64,000 nucleotides of DNA. Origin: Roridomyces roridus. Its lineage: Eukaryota; Basidiomycota; Agaricomycetes; Agaricales; Mycenaceae. The stretch covers positions 930,001 to 994,000 of the forward strand of contig JARKIF010000019.1 in the NCBI GenBank assembly GCA_029378245.1, written 5' to 3'. Positions 52,858 to 64,000 of the stretch are shown one piece after another. Position numbers and translations under genes: made by a program. Under the pieces are notes generated by a model. The model worked only from the letters and a program-made list of their open reading frames with translations, did no database searches and was not told the DNA's origin. Every line of letters begins with the position of its first letter. The stretch's first letter is position 1.

Positions 52858-54066
52858 TCAGCCTATCGGCTCATCGAAAAGAGAGAAGTGGACACGCACA
52901 GAACCCATCGGCCGTTCTCGGAACTCGACCCCCAGCTCCCCACACCGTGTCTGCAAAACCCCAAAACCAGGGCCAACCGGCCCCACCCAAGTGAAGACGC
53001 GCAGCCTCGAAAACGTTTCGAGTTGCTGAATCAAATATTCCACGGGTGCATGGTCGACGGCAGGCGCGACGAACCCCGCTAAGAGTTTAATCTGGAGGGT
53101 GTAGTCTGGTGCGACGTTCGTCACGCACAGGGCTGTGATGGTGCACGGGATAGCGTCAACGATTTCGTCTGTGGGGATGATCCCGCACTCGAAGCGCTCA
53201 AGACGGGTGCAGAGTGAGAGGACGGAGGGGTCTTTGAGAAGTCCCGCAGTCGAAAGCGAGCGTAGGTGAGGCCCATAGGCGGAGAGGATGGTCTCTAGAT
53301 CCACAGGCACACGCGCGGCGGCTGTCAGCATGTGCGAGTGCATTTGGAGGGGTTGCGGATCTGTGCGTCCGCCCGTGAGATGCGCCAGGAACGAGCTGCT
53401 ATCTTGAACCCATTTAGAGTTAAACTTGAATGAGACGAGGTCGAGGCCGAGGGGGGAGGCAACGTCGGAGGGCATGGGTGGGATAAATTCGAAGGTACTA
53501 CCCGTGAATTCGAGCATACGTAGGGTCGGAAGGGTTGCAATAACTCGCACGACAAACGGCCAGGATTCTCCAGCCATCAACAAGATTGGCCCGGAGTGGT
53601 CGGTATCCACCCGCAAGGAACGAATTGGCGGAGGAGAAGGTCGCAGACGCCCGAACTCCTCGTCATTGAACAAGCAGGAAATCCCGGATATATCCAGATC
53701 CACCAGATTTGGGAGGCTGGTAAGAATATCCATGACTTGATGAGTCATTCTGGACCGCAAGACGAGGCTCTGGACACAGTCGCGCAGCCAGCGAGACTTG
53801 GGCGTGTCGGCGGTGATGGCTTGGTGAAACGAGAGCGTTCTATTGAACGGTCGACCCATCCCGATACGGAAGGGACTGTGCAGCCATGTATCGTCGATGA
53901 CGACCCTGCGGAAGAGTAGTCGTTGGGAGATCGTCGACCAACTCTTGCAGACCAGGCTGCATGAGCTCAGGGCGGCGTGATCGGGGGAGCCTTCAGCCGG
54001 GATAGCCAAAGGGATTGCTAGAAAGTCTAGGATTTCGAGTACGAGCTCTTGGGAGGGACCGAGCAT
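52858..54066 (-). CDS. F-box protein, single exon, 402 aa
   Basis: ATG 54066; intact. N-terminal F-box: MLGPSQELVLEILDFLA, then SSCSLVCKSWSTISQRLLFR, the Skp1-binding module of SCF ubiquitin ligases. LRR-like segments follow (VMDILTSLPNLVDLDISG, VRVIATLPTLRMLEFTG, LGLDLVSFKF, LETILSAYGPHLRSLSTAG). No intron in 1.2 kb, unlike its neighbours but usual for this mushroom F-box family. Substrate unknown. Confidence 0.9.
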   Translation of the reverse strand: MLGPSQELVLEILDFLAIPLAIPAEGSPDHAALSSCSLVCKSWSTISQRLLFRRVVIDDTWLHSPFRIGMGRPFNRTLSFHQAITADTPKSRWLRDCVQSLVLRSRMTHQVMDILTSLPNLVDLDISGISCLFNDEEFGRLRPSPPPIRSLRVDTDHSGPILLMAGESWPFVVRVIATLPTLRMLEFTGSTFEFIPPMPSDVASPLGLDLVSFKFNSKWVQDSSSFLAHLTGGRTDPQPLQMHSHMLTAAARVPVDLETILSAYGPHLRSLSTAGLLKDPSVLSLCTRLERFECGIIPTDEIVDAIPCTITALCVTNVAPDYTLQIKLLAGFVAPAVDHAPVEYLIQQLETFSRLRVFTWVGPVGPGFGVLQTRCGELGVEFRERPMGSVRVHFSLFDEPIG

Positions 54067-54574
54067 GTCGGGACGTGGTCAGAAACAAGTCAGAATTGAG
54101 TCAGAAAACAAAAGGATTCGTATCAGCGGTGCATCAATTGATCGGCCATCATAAAAAATCTAGCTTGATCTCTCCCCTCATGTCGTTCCCACCCAGTCAC
54201 GATGCCAATGATCCAGCAAATTGTGAATCATGATTCTCAGCCGCTCGACCCCGACTCCCAGGTGCGACTCGTCGCATACCCGATTGGCCACCAGTGCACC
54301 AAGTACCAGCGCAACAATGAAGCCTCCGGATGGTATCCGACACGGCGGCAATCTGTCTGGTGCTTCTGATGTTCCTGGAAATGTATCATTCCGTACAATC
54401 CACATGCATACAAATACCCGCCGTTCAGACTCGTTTCTCTTCCCGCCACACTATGGAGCCTGAGGAAGATCGAGACTCGGCAGATACCGTTTCTCCCAAC
54501 GCGGACTCGAGCTCGTAGGTCCACACTCTCAGGCGTGATCACCAACTCAACTCCTGCCCAGGCTCGAAGGGGCA
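54067..54574. other. Divergent promoter spacer
   Basis: Lies between the minus-strand F-box gene and the plus-strand membrane protein gene. Short frames only. Confidence 0.4.
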
Positions 54575-56902
54575 ATGTCCCCAATCCGAGTGGGATACAT
54601 CCAAGTCCCGTTTTCTGCCGAGCCTGGAGACCCATACATCGACTCACTTCAGTATACTCCTTGCTCCGAGTCACCAAAATCACCGAATCATTCGCAAGAT
54701 ATTCTCAAACAGCCTTTCCTTGACGAAGACGACACCGGTGCCGGCACTGTCTATCTGAGCGCATCAAGACGTTACAATTTCAGCATCCTCCTTCCCGCCC
54801 TGATGACATCTCTCGTGACTGCCGGAACTGCCTCAGCGCTTCTTGGATGGCTCATCTCACGGCGGGTGAAAAACGCCGTTGGCGTTGATTCAGTGCCATT
54901 TCGTCACGCACTCGTTGCCGTCGAAAGTCCTCCAACCATTTTCGATTCCATAATCCGGCCAGTTGAAACCGGGAATAACGACGTCGCTACCACGATGTAC
55001 GGTTTGGCATTGTCTTCTCTGATGGTATGCATTAACGCAGACTCTGTACCCTTTTCTGATTTAGTCTAGGTGCATGTCGTTCCGCTGACGATGCCCTTCG
55101 TCCTCGGTGTCTTTGCGTACCTGCTGGCCCATCTGTGGCTGAGGGAGCAAAGACGGGGACGTATGAATGCTCTGCCCACGCCAACACAGTACGGGCATCT
55201 CATTGCCCTCTGCGGCGCCTCTGGAATCAGAAACGTCTACGACACGGCCAGATATCTCGGGCTCCGCAAAAGGCCCACGGCCTCGACGACTTTGATCGTC
55301 GCATTTTGTGGGACGACCTTGGTCTTGCTGGTCAATTATTTGCTGTCGTAAGCTGCTACATGCTCTGTAGTGACCACCCTCAAACTCAAAGTTGAACATA
55401 GGGTGGGGGATCTATGGCTTCATACGACAGCCACAACTTTTTCTTATGCTGTTCAAACGCCGATCTCGTCAGAGGTGCTACCTGAAATGGGCAGTCGGAT
55501 AAATGGCACCCTTTGTCCCGCCCCAGCACCGTATGTCCTGAACGGCACTGTCACTGGACACAGCAATTGCCAACATTCCCAATCCGGCGACCGGAACGGC
55601 ACCTGGGGAACCGCGGCTCTCGTTAACGAGGGCGCAGCAGTCCTCGCCAACGGCAGTTTCACATCTCAAATCCAGGTCATCGACAACCTCGCAACACTCT
55701 TACCCAAAACCCTCCCATCCGGAGTCCGAAATCTCGTTTTCAGCACATTTGCGATGGAAGCGACATGCAAGCCTGTCAGCAATTGCCAGAAACAGGCGTA
55801 CCTACCAGGCACGGACGATAACTACTTGATATTCTGCAACGAGTTCAGCCCGCCCTTTGCGGTGTCTGGCGAGGCGTCCTTTGAGTCTATGCTGAACCAG
55901 TTCGACTCGACCACCAGCTCCCTAGTATTCCAATCCGATATGACCGGCATGCCGGCTGCTGGCGTCGGTCCTATAGGACATGTGAGAGGCGCAGGTTATG
56001 CCCTCAACGCTACGCTCAATCCCGCCGGTGTACTGGTGGTGCTCTACTGGGCTGGAGGGATGTTGTCCTTGCCTGAGGACTTTGCTGGCTGGTACAATCA
56101 TACCGACACAGACACCTCGGTGAACTATTTGTTCTATCTGAGTAGCTGCGTCCTCGACGTCTGGGATGTTGCGGTCTCATACAGCGCCTCGACGAATGAT
56201 GGAAGCGCGCCTTCCTTCTCAGTCGTCTCGAGCTTGAAAACACATTCCGATTTCAATACAAGCTCGGCACTTCTTGCGGCGCTGGATCCCGCGTACTCTG
56301 CTACTTTGGCCACACAGCTGACGACGACGCTTCAACGCTCTTCGAGCGTTTCCTCGGAAGATTTCAACACGTTCCTTGCGGGAAACCTTTCGCAAGGAGT
56401 CCTCGCATACGCAGCCCCGCTTACTGAACGAGTTGTCTCAACGAGTGGCGAGGCGTTCAACTTTGTCACCGCAAGTCGATACCCCCTGGGACCGCTGTGT
56501 CTCGTTCTCGCACTGGCCTACGGCTACTCCTTTGTGGTGCTAATGGCGGGTTTCGCTTCCTTCATGTTGTCTTCCCGGGAGCTCATTTGCCAGGATGACG
56601 AGGGATCCCAGCGTATCTCGGAGCTGAACCTGTTACGCTTGCGTCTAACGAGTCCCAGGGTCATAGTTTCTGATCGTTTTCTTGCAGAAGGAGCGCAGTC
56701 AGTGTTCAAGTCGGAGGATATGTTCAAGGAGGTGTTGAATCCTCCTAGGCTTGCGGCGGGCTTTCAGATGCGTGATGGAACTATGCATGAAGATGAAGGG
56801 CAGTCTGTGGTCGTGCTTCGCAACGTGCGAAGGTTCGCGGTGGATTTTGTGCAGGAGACGAGGGGAGAGTCGCGTCGCCAGATGAAGATTGAGGATTTGT
56901 GA
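54575..56902 (+). CDS. Four-TM membrane protein with large glycosylatable domain
   Basis: Three exons: 54575-55024, 55070-55347 and 55402-56902. Introns GTATGC...TCTAG and GTAAGC...ACATAG keep the frame; about 742 aa. TM segments: FSILLPALMTSLVTAGTASA, VVPLTMPFVLGVFAYLLAHL, TLIVAFCGTTLVLLVNYLL, and near the C-terminus PLGPLCLVLALAYGYSFVVL. Between TM3 and TM4 lies a 400-residue region rich in N-glycosylation sequons (NGT, NGS, NHT, NTS, NLS), presumably luminal or extracellular. The cytosolic tail is charged. A recurrent Agaricomycete architecture without assigned function. Exon 3's unspliced frame opens with GTG, so the intron is needed. Confidence 0.82.
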
Positions 56903-57105
56903 TGAAGTCCTACTCGAGTACTATACTACTTTTTCCGAGTCTTAGAAATTTATCTTGCCACTGTGATCCCAGCCGAAGCACCCAGACTCGGATTGCCATG
57001 CGCAGAGATGGATCTTGAAGGCAGCTATTTTCGAGTACGAAAGGCGGCGATCACCTGTCAAACCGCCGGACCTCTTTCTTTCCCACCACCATCCTCGAGG
57101 CTCGG

Positions 57106-59305
57106 ATGGACGAGGACGAGATAACCTCCTCGTCTACCATCGAAGACAACGGATCTACTCTGTACCCCATCAGCTTTTAACTGGCTCCCAGTCTCTCGAC
57201 GCTCATATCCCGCAAGGTACGCAGGCGCCTTCTTCCCAGGCGCGCAGCACATCCACGTCTCGGGCGGCACCTTCACGAGTCACGTACATCAAGGTCCTCC
57301 GAGTCGGGGTAAGCACGCCTATCGCCCTCCCTCCTCGCTCGCTGACCTACCGAGAATCAGAGCTCGAGCCCTTCAGGCGTCTTCGACGAGGTGATATTGA
57401 TCTGAGGCAAACACGCTGGGATGGTAAGCTCGGCACCGTTTCATCCGGCGCTCGGAATGCCGCTGTGAGACGGCGGATCTGCTCTGCCGTGGTTGACGGG
57501 AAGCAGTCTGAGGTGTCGGTGTTTTTGTATGAGGGTGATGACGCTGAACAGGTGAGTGAGCTGTCCTCTGTCCAATCGCTACAAGCTGAATCCCGCAGAA
57601 ATGGCGGGACTTTCTAGCTCGACATACAAACTTGTGGTGAACGATGTGCTGTTGCAATCCCAGGCCATATCAACTAACGCTCAGACCAGGCATCCTAATA
57701 TCGTCCAGATTTTCGCCATCTCTACAATGAACGGGACATATGCTGCTGTCGCACACGATGGTTTGCCCTTTCCCTTTACCATCCTGTGTCTTATGGCCTA
57801 TTCAGATCTCCTACCCTATAGCGAATTCATGGCCTCCCACCGCCCATCTCCCATTATGACGGTGTTGGCCTACGTCTGCTGGGTAGGGACATACGACTGT
57901 CGAGTTGACGGTGCTGACGCTTCGTAAGAGCATAGACAACGCCGTAAACTCCTCATCTCCCGGAAGAAACTGGTACCAACTGACCTGACGAACAGAACGG
58001 CTGGCAATACGTCGCGGATACGTTACCCCGTTTACGCTTAACCGTACGCCGCCCCCAAATCGTCTCCGCATACTGGTCGATTAATTTCTTTCTCAGCGCG
58101 CAGACCTGACAGGGTGGATCCTCCGCTCAACAGGCCGCCTTTGCCTCGAGTTCACACCAAGCCAGGACCCAGAATTGGATCGATATCCCCACGCGTCGAT
58201 CCATGATAAACAACTGCGCTCATCCCCCCAATTCGATCTTATCAACTTCACCGATCGGAGTGGGGGCAGGGCAGAGGCGTGTGCCGTGGAGTACATGACG
58301 ATTTATCGGTTTCACGATGTTTGTTATTGGGAGTTGGCACAGTGGCGGATGGGGATTGTTCTTGCGGCGCATTCGAGCGTGAGTATCGGAGCGGTTGTGC
58401 TCGACCGTGGAGCTGGAGGTGGAGGGGTACAAGTTGCGCGCTTGCCTGATATCCCGTTTTCTGCACGTGGGTGGGAGGGTGATGGAGTTGAGGAAGAGAC
58501 GATGTCAGACGGGTGGATTCGGTGCGTATATGATCTAATTCCTCCTTTCATCACCTCACCGTTTGCAGGTTTGAATACCCGGAAATCCGAGATCAAGGTA
58601 TCGTCGCCAGGGCAAGCATGAAACCGTGGGAATGCGATACGATCCGACAATCTTGGCTCGCACAAGCCAACTGCATCTTCGACCGCCTGCAAGTCACCTC
58701 GGGCCATTCGAACTACAGTAAGCTTCCGTTGCTTACACTCGTCCGATTGATTGACTCGGACGAAAGTTCTTGTCGAGGACATCCAATTCTCCATCCATCT
58801 CAACCCGTCAACCACCGAGAATCAGGAACAGCCCGAACACGGATATCTCTTCCTCTTCCCCGCCGAACACCTCTCAAACAACTTGCGTCCTAAACGTCTG
58901 TGGTTCTGGTCCTTGCAACCGCATTCTGAGCCTCTCACCGATGCGCGGGCGAAACAAATGGGATTTCCCTCTGTCGAATTACGCACGGAGGTCTCTGGCT
59001 GTGTGTGGAGCGCCGATGTATACGAGGGATTGAGGGCTTTCCATGCTGCCAAGGGGCTTGATGCGGGGAGTGGGGAGGCGCTGTATGAGATTTCAGCCGA
59101 TCGTGGAGGTGAGTGGGGCCTTACTGTCTATTGAACGAGAGGATTTGTGCTGATGGGACGTCTGTCAGACGACGAGGAGGGAGTTCCCTTTTGCGACGAG
59201 GAAAATTCAGAGGAGGCGCATTCGTGGAGTTGGCATATAATGAGTACGATGAAGTTGGCTATGATTCTCGTCGCACTCCTGGCCTATCTCTTCTCATTCA
59301 TATGA
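57106..59305 (+). CDS. Tail-anchored kinase-like protein (FFPGAQ family)
   Basis: Mushroom-specific, degenerate kinase-like family. ATG 57106 (MDEDEITSSSTIEDNGSTL). An intron (GTACCC...CGCAAG) joins to YAGAFFPGAQHIHVSGGTF, the family hallmark. Then FRRLRRGDIDLRQTRW; VSVFLYEGDDAEQ (kinase-like N-lobe strand); HPNIVQIFAISTMNGTYAAV; DLLPYSEFMASHRP; and later PHASIHDKQLRSSPQFDL, SWLAQANCIFDRLQV, LTDARAKQMGFPSVEL, SADVYEGLRAFHAAKGLD. Canonical HRD/DFG catalytic motifs are not visible, so a pseudokinase is likely. After DDEEGVPFCDEEN the last exon encodes a single hydrophobic helix (LAMILVALLAYLFSF) and stops, predicting a C-terminal membrane anchor. At least eight introns; those around 57870-58100 are approximate. 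Confidence 0.78.
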
Positions 59306-59541
59306 TTGATTCCTATTCAAAACGAGCGTGTTGATAGATAGACTGCAATACACCGATTGTACCCCACATAATACCCGACCAAAAGAGTGCCAACAGAGTG
59401 TGATGCTACATCCCAGATTCCCGCAGCCCAAGAAAGAAATGAACGACAGACGCCCTCGATTACTAATCAATAATTTTGATTGTCGGTATGCACGACGTCC
59501 GGGGGGCTAGAGACGACGCGAGACTCGGTCGTGATCTGAAT

Positions 59542-60890
59542 CTACATCCCGTTCAGCAGCCATGCACAGCACAAAGGAGCGATGTGGAGCCTCACCTGGA
59601 ACTCCGCCGACTTTGGCGACAAACTAGCCATCTTATACGCCTGCTTATCCTCCCTGGCAAACGCCCTCCTCGACGGACTCGGCGGCGCCTCCAACTTGAA
59701 CGCACTGCGCGCAGGACTCGGCGGGAGGGAGAACGAGATGAGGTTGGGTTGCGTGAGGTCGTTGGTGGTGCTTCCCTGGCGCGCAGAGCTCGTCCCGCTG
59801 AGCGAGGATTGAGACGTCCCGGAGGTAACCCAGAAAAGGGCAGCTGCGTTGAAGACGACGTCCGTCCCACAGCTGGCGAGGCAGATCCACCCAAGTTCGC
59901 GCCCGTGTAGGACAGTGAGGACGGTCATGTTGATTGTCGAAGTCGTCAATGCCACCGCTGATGCCCTTTCGGAGAGTTGGCTTTGATTGAGATAACGGAG
60001 ATGGAGACGCACATCAGAGTTCGCGTGGCGACCCGGCGCAGGCGCGCCGTGGAATGCTCTGAACGGAGAAGCGGCCACAGGAATAATGCCGTTAAGAGGA
60101 CGTTGATGTACAGGTCGTAAGAAAGCAAAGGGATGGAAGCGGTGGGTTTGAGTCCGATGACGCCTAAGCAGGGAATAAACAGACATTCAGAGTACGACAA
60201 GCAAGACTCACAGAGGCCGTCACTTTGTCTCAGTTCGGCTATGCCACCGATGACCATAATCGTAACGATGGCGCCATACAACGCGACGGTGACCATACAC
60301 ACCAGATACACCGGTGAACGCATCCGACTGCGGCCACTACTCGTCTCCCATACGATCCAGACCTTCTCCGCTGGACGAAACATCAGCGGGAAGGCACACC
60401 GGAGAGAGGGGAAAACGCACTCAAGAACGCGTAGATGAGCACCTTGGACGAGGTGTAGAACGAGACGCAGAGGTAGATCGCAGCCGCACATGCCGTCGTG
60501 TTTTTCTGGAGGTTGATCCCAAAGACGAGGATACCGGCTACATTCCAGCCCGCATCAGCTCCGCGTATCTTTGGAGGGGAACAAAAACGTACAAGCAAAG
60601 ATGAAGAGATACGAGTCCAAGAAGATCAAAAGAATGCAGAGCCGGGGCCAGTTCATGCGCTGCCATGCTTCCGTCGCAGTCAAGTTCGAGTTGAGGCGTT
60701 TGGTCAGAAAGAACGTGAGGATCGTGAGTCCTGTGGGCGAATGAATGAATCAATCATCGGATGGACTGAGGAAGGGAGTGAGCACGAACCAACAAAGTGG
60801 ATGACGGCGCTTAGGGCTTGAGACTGCTGTGGAGTCCGGATGCATGATAAGGCAGCGTGGGGAGAAGGAACGGAAGAGGTCTGGACCGTG
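59542..60890 (-). CDS. Multi-TM Agaricomycete membrane protein
   Basis: A polytopic protein assembled from at least six exons. LTILTFFLTKRLNSN and RLCILLIFLDSYLFIF (about 60595-60735); GILVFGINLQKNTTACAAAI and SSKVLIYAFL; then EKVWIVW, SPVYLVCMVTVALYGAIVTI; VIGLKPTASIPLLSYDLYIN and LLTALFLWPLLRS; and in the last exon (59542-59965) SAVALTTSTINMTVLTVLHG and CGTDVVFNAAALFWV, followed by a 95-residue Ser/Pro-rich cytosolic tail. Seven hydrophobic segments are visible. This is a common family in mushroom genomes with no established function. The 5' end (around 60890) is unresolved because a TAA interrupts the frame upstream; a further intron is likely. Confidence 0.78.
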
Positions 60891-61165
60891 GCACTGCAGC
60901 CCTTTAAAAGTCGAGTTTGAATTCATTCAGGCACTTTGAGGAACGCGTTTCTGTCGATCGGACTCCTAATTGCCGGAACAACGGACCACGTACTCGATCG
61001 AGACACTGACCGCGATCGAGTTTCGTTTGGGACAGGAGACTTGCTGCACAAGACCGCCACAAAGAATCACTGCGCGATCAAGGAATTGGGACATAGGAGA
61101 CTCGCTCACCACGCGCACGAGCGCAGTACCAGTCATCGAATGGAAATTTTGCAATTTTCATCGCC
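60891..61165. other. Spacer between two minus-strand genes
   Basis: No feature recognised; presumed promoter of the multi-TM gene and 3' UTR of the MYND gene. Confidence 0.4.
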
Positions 61166-62762
61166 TTACTTGGCTTTCTCTGCCTCCTTGGCCTTCCTAA
61201 CCTCCTCGACATCCACTCCATACTCCTTCAACAACTGCGCCCTCAACTTATCCACTCCAAACCCAACCGCATTCTTTGCCGTCGGCTCCAACAAATTGTA
61301 CATCATCAACACCTCACTCGGCGCTCCCGTCTCCACAGCAGCGCTTTATGCATACCTTGAAGAACAACTTGCCCATGGGGTCTTGTAGCATCACCCCGTG
61401 GTCCTCAGTGCGGGTACGGTCGGACCAGGACGTAGTCGCACACCGGGTTTTCTTTGCAGGAGCTTGAGTTGGTGGAGGAGCGCCGGGGAGCGGGTGTACC
61501 CGTCGACAGGCGGTCCGTACAAGTCGTCGTCATCGTCCTCGGCGGCGGCGACGGGAGAGAGGAGGGCAGTGGCAACGGCGCCTTTCTTCCCACAGACGGT
61601 CTTGTGTGGTGGGGTACCCGTCTTCCAGTCGGTCGTTTGACATTGTCTGTAGAAACGTCATGAGTATTCACAGATGCAAGGAGAAACGCAAACACGCACT
61701 TGGAGCAGTAATAAACGAGTCGGTCGATGGCCTTGCATCGCTGGCATGCTGAGAGCGTCGTGAGTCCGAGTTTGGACGCGGGGAGATTGCAAGAGGTGCA
61801 GTGGTGCTCGGCGTTCTCGCGGTTGGCCGACACTTCGCTCATAGCGCTCTTCATCGCTTTGGAACCGAGGTCCGCACGGAAGGCCTCCTTCATCGACTTG
61901 TTCTCCTCCATCGTGCCCCTCTGACCCTTGTCGAGGCCGTACCGCTCGGACTCGCCGTACTATGAAAGGGAATCGATATTGACTAAGAGCAGGAGGGAAG
62001 ACGGATTACGCACGTATGCCAATAGGACATTCCACACCACCATCGTCAACAGATACGTCCGGCTCGCGTCCAACGATTTCTTGGCGAGCAACTCGCCCGG
62101 ATGTGCGTTCCTGCCCGCCGCGGTGAGTTGATCGTACACCGTATTGGGTACAGTCTTGAAGTCGCTCGGAACCCTCTCGAGGTCGTTGTGACACAACTTC
62201 TTGACGAGGTCAATGTAGCCTTTACCCGAATCGTTATTGAGGCGTTTGAGCGTGAGCTCGGGGCACCTAAGCGCGGGGTTAGAGACTTGGTATAATTCAG
62301 AGCCCAGGGACGCACCTACTTCCTGTGCTCCTCGAAATCAGGCGAAGCCCGACACGCCCGCACGAGTGCCTCGAGTATGAGGTCCTCGCGATCCTTGCAC
62401 ACTCCGCCCAGCCCACCCCTTCTCGAAATCATCCTCTGCAAATCGCTCAGCAGACTTTTCGTGAGGTCCCGCTGCAGAACGCAAATCTGCCTCGCCATGT
62501 TCTGTAGATTGGCTGTGTTGCCCTCGGCGAGCATCATCTCGTAGTGTTGCGGTGGGAGTCCCGAGGTGATGCTCGGGATGGGTCTGCGGTTGGGATAGGA
62601 GATTGGGATGCCGGAGCCGTAGATGGTAGCGAGGTCGCGCTCCCAGGCGGCGTTCCAACCTTTGAGACAAGAAGTGAGACATGTGAGATGACGCGAGATT
62701 GTGGACACACCTCGACGGTCCACTTCGAATGAGGGTGATTTGGGTGAGTCTCCGAAGCCCAT
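61166..62762 (-). CDS. MYND zinc finger protein (two frame slips near the 3' end)
   Basis: ATG 62762 (MGFGDSPKSPSFEVDRR), intron, then GWNAAWERDLATIYGSGIP, MMLAEGNTANLQNMARQI, LILEALVRACRASPDFEEHR, CPELTLKRLNNDSGKGYI, LCHNDLERVPSDF, SRTYLLTMVVWNVLLAY, YGESERYGLDKGQRGTMEEN. The MYND finger is CTSCNLPAS...CQRCKAIDRLVYYCSK|QCQTTDW...HKTVC, split by an intron in the sixth-ligand region. It continues VDGYTRSPALLHQLKLL, DYVLVRPYPH, EDHGVMLQDPMGKLFF, VLMMYNLLEPTAKNAVG and ends KEAEKAK at 61166. Between LKLL and DYVLV (about 61455) and between PYPH and EDHG (about 61395) the frame changes by one base each time with no intron signals. Sequence errors or recent decay. Probably an adaptor protein; partner unknown. 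Confidence 0.78.
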
Positions 62763-63442
62763 GTTACTTGACGCGCGTTGGGTGGCACGAGCGTGTCTCG
62801 GATGAAAGAGGGAGTCAAAAGCAAAAAAAGCGTGACGGCGTTGTCACCGGTACCTCGGCAATCAGTTTGGCTTCACAAATAAACTGTCCTTGACTCTGCC
62901 CTTGACTCTGCCCGCCATCTCGTCGTGCTCACACTCTTTGATGAATCGATTCCAACGTTCTACCTGAGACCTCTCGCGAACTGGGACCTGGCTCAGCCGC
63001 TCCTGCCATTTGAACCACTGCTTGGTCCGACTCCGACTGAATGACTCTCTTTGCGCTCTCTTTGTGCTCTCTTTGCGCTCTCTTCAATGCGCTCCAGATC
63101 TTCGGAGATACTTTAGAATCGTGTACCAGTGACCCAACCTAACTCGTAGTCTATCAAGATGTCACACGAGCCAAAACCAGACATTCGATTGGTCCAACGG
63201 ATTTGATCCTCAAGCGCGCGCCGGGGGCATTCAGGACATGGCTACCGGCCTCACTTGTATCCAACCCGGCAACAAAATGCTCGAATCTCGACGAATCGCA
63301 AATGGCATGATTGAATCATGGGACACATCGGAAAAATGTCGAAAACCCACATGGTCGCCTTGAATGACCCCCGGCCCGCGCCAGCCCACGATTTCACCGT
63401 ATAAAGACAGGCCTGACCCGTCCTCAATTCCTTAGGCCCACC
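62763..63442. other. Divergent promoter region
   Basis: Between the MYND gene and the pectin methylesterase gene. A CTCTTTGCGCTCTCTTTGTGCTC direct-repeat stretch occurs at about 63046-63085. A TATA-like TATAAAG sits at about 63400, some 40 bp upstream of the esterase ATG. Confidence 0.45.
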
Positions 63443-63979
63443 ATGCACGCACCCAGCATCCTCCGCCTCGTCCTCTTCTTCCTCGCCTACGCTTCCTCCT
63501 GGTCGCTCTCAACTGCGAACCCGCTCGAAAAGCGTGTCTCGCGTACGAACCCGCCCTCCGGCGCTGTCGTCGTGCGCCAGTCGGGTGCGACGAGTGGGCA
63601 GTTTACGACTATCCAGGCAGCGGTCAATTCACTCCCGAATGACGGATCTGCCCGGGTTATCTTCATCTTCCCTGGTGCGCTCTCGTTTATTGTGTACGAC
63701 AATGTCGCCCTCTGACTGATGTCTCAGGAACCTACGCCGAACAAGTTATCATTCCTAGGAGCGGGCAGTTGACTGTCGGTCCATTCTTTCATTCAAGAAC
63801 GATTGCTGATATGTACCTAGATCTACGGCTCGACGACGGACAGCACGAGCTATACATCCAACTCTGTCACCATCACGCACAGCGAGTCGGCAGCCCAGGC
63901 CGGGAGCGACCCGCCCACTGGGACGCTGCAGGTCAACAAGGACAATTTTGCGTTGTATAACGTCAATGTCAAGAACACG
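63443..63979 (+). CDS. Secreted pectin methylesterase (CE8), 5' part only
   Basis: Hydrolyses methyl esters of homogalacturonan in plant cell walls; extracellular. Exons 63443-63674, 63728-63774 and 63821-63979, then a GTGAGT donor; the gene continues beyond the window. It starts with a signal peptide (MHAPSILRLVLFFLAYASS), followed by a Kex2-type dibasic LEKR. Family blocks: SGQFTTIQAAVNSLP, VIFIFPGTYAEQVIIP (the conserved GTYxExV), IYGSTTDSTSY, VTITHS, FALYNVNVKNT. The catalytic Asp/Asp/Arg motifs lie downstream of the window. ATG 63443 follows CCCACC, a good start context. Confidence 0.93.
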
Positions 63980-64000
63980 GTGAGTTTGGAAGCACGCGAA

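Overview
The window is nuclear DNA of a filamentous basidiomycete, almost certainly an Agaricomycete. Nearly every gene is cut by 40-60 bp introns. Several protein families present (C2-NACHT-WD40 receptors, FFPGAQ-type kinase-like proteins, F-box/LRR-like proteins, MYND proteins, lineage-specific membrane proteins) are typical mushroom accessory families. I cannot name the genus. Many repeats and several broken genes point to a plastic accessory region.

Left part (1-17,200): a two-finger GATA factor; a tandem field of tRNA-T-arm-like repeats; a well-resolved dienoyl-CoA isomerase gene; then a hAT-like MITE lying against the start codon of a broken F-box-like gene. That gene is split: its first 30 codons lie at 8,049-8,137 and the rest at 14,337-15,262. 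Between them is a 6.2-kb segment with matching inverted termini, holding an adenylate-forming enzyme gene, a decayed gene and a small hypothetical gene. Removing the segment and one copy of a TC dinucleotide rejoins the gene in frame. An intact hypothetical gene follows, behind a 311-bp tandem duplication.

Middle (17,200-34,400): more T-arm repeats, an eIF4E2/4EHP-type cap-binding gene, an intact Ty1/copia element with identical LTRs and TSD, a MYND gene, an F-box gene, a Tc1/mariner-type MITE, and a large NLR-type gene (C2-NACHT-WD40) whose WD repeats are nearly identical and which carries frame breaks.

Repeat-rich stretch (34,400-50,300): non-autonomous elements (TIR/TSD elements, palindrome-iterated hAT-like elements, tRNA-derived SINE-like units, interstitial GTTAGG tracts, segmental duplications) with two accessory genes at 38.7-41.6 kb.

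Right part (50,300-64,000): gene-dense. It holds a DM9-repeat protein, an F-box protein, a four-TM glycoprotein-like membrane protein, a tail-anchored kinase-like protein, a multi-TM protein, a MYND protein, and the 5' part of a secreted pectin methylesterase running off the end.

Exon limits were derived by eye from GT/GC-AG signals and reading-frame continuity. Several genes need single-base frame shifts to read through. Some of these lie in homopolymers and could be sequence errors rather than true pseudogenisation.
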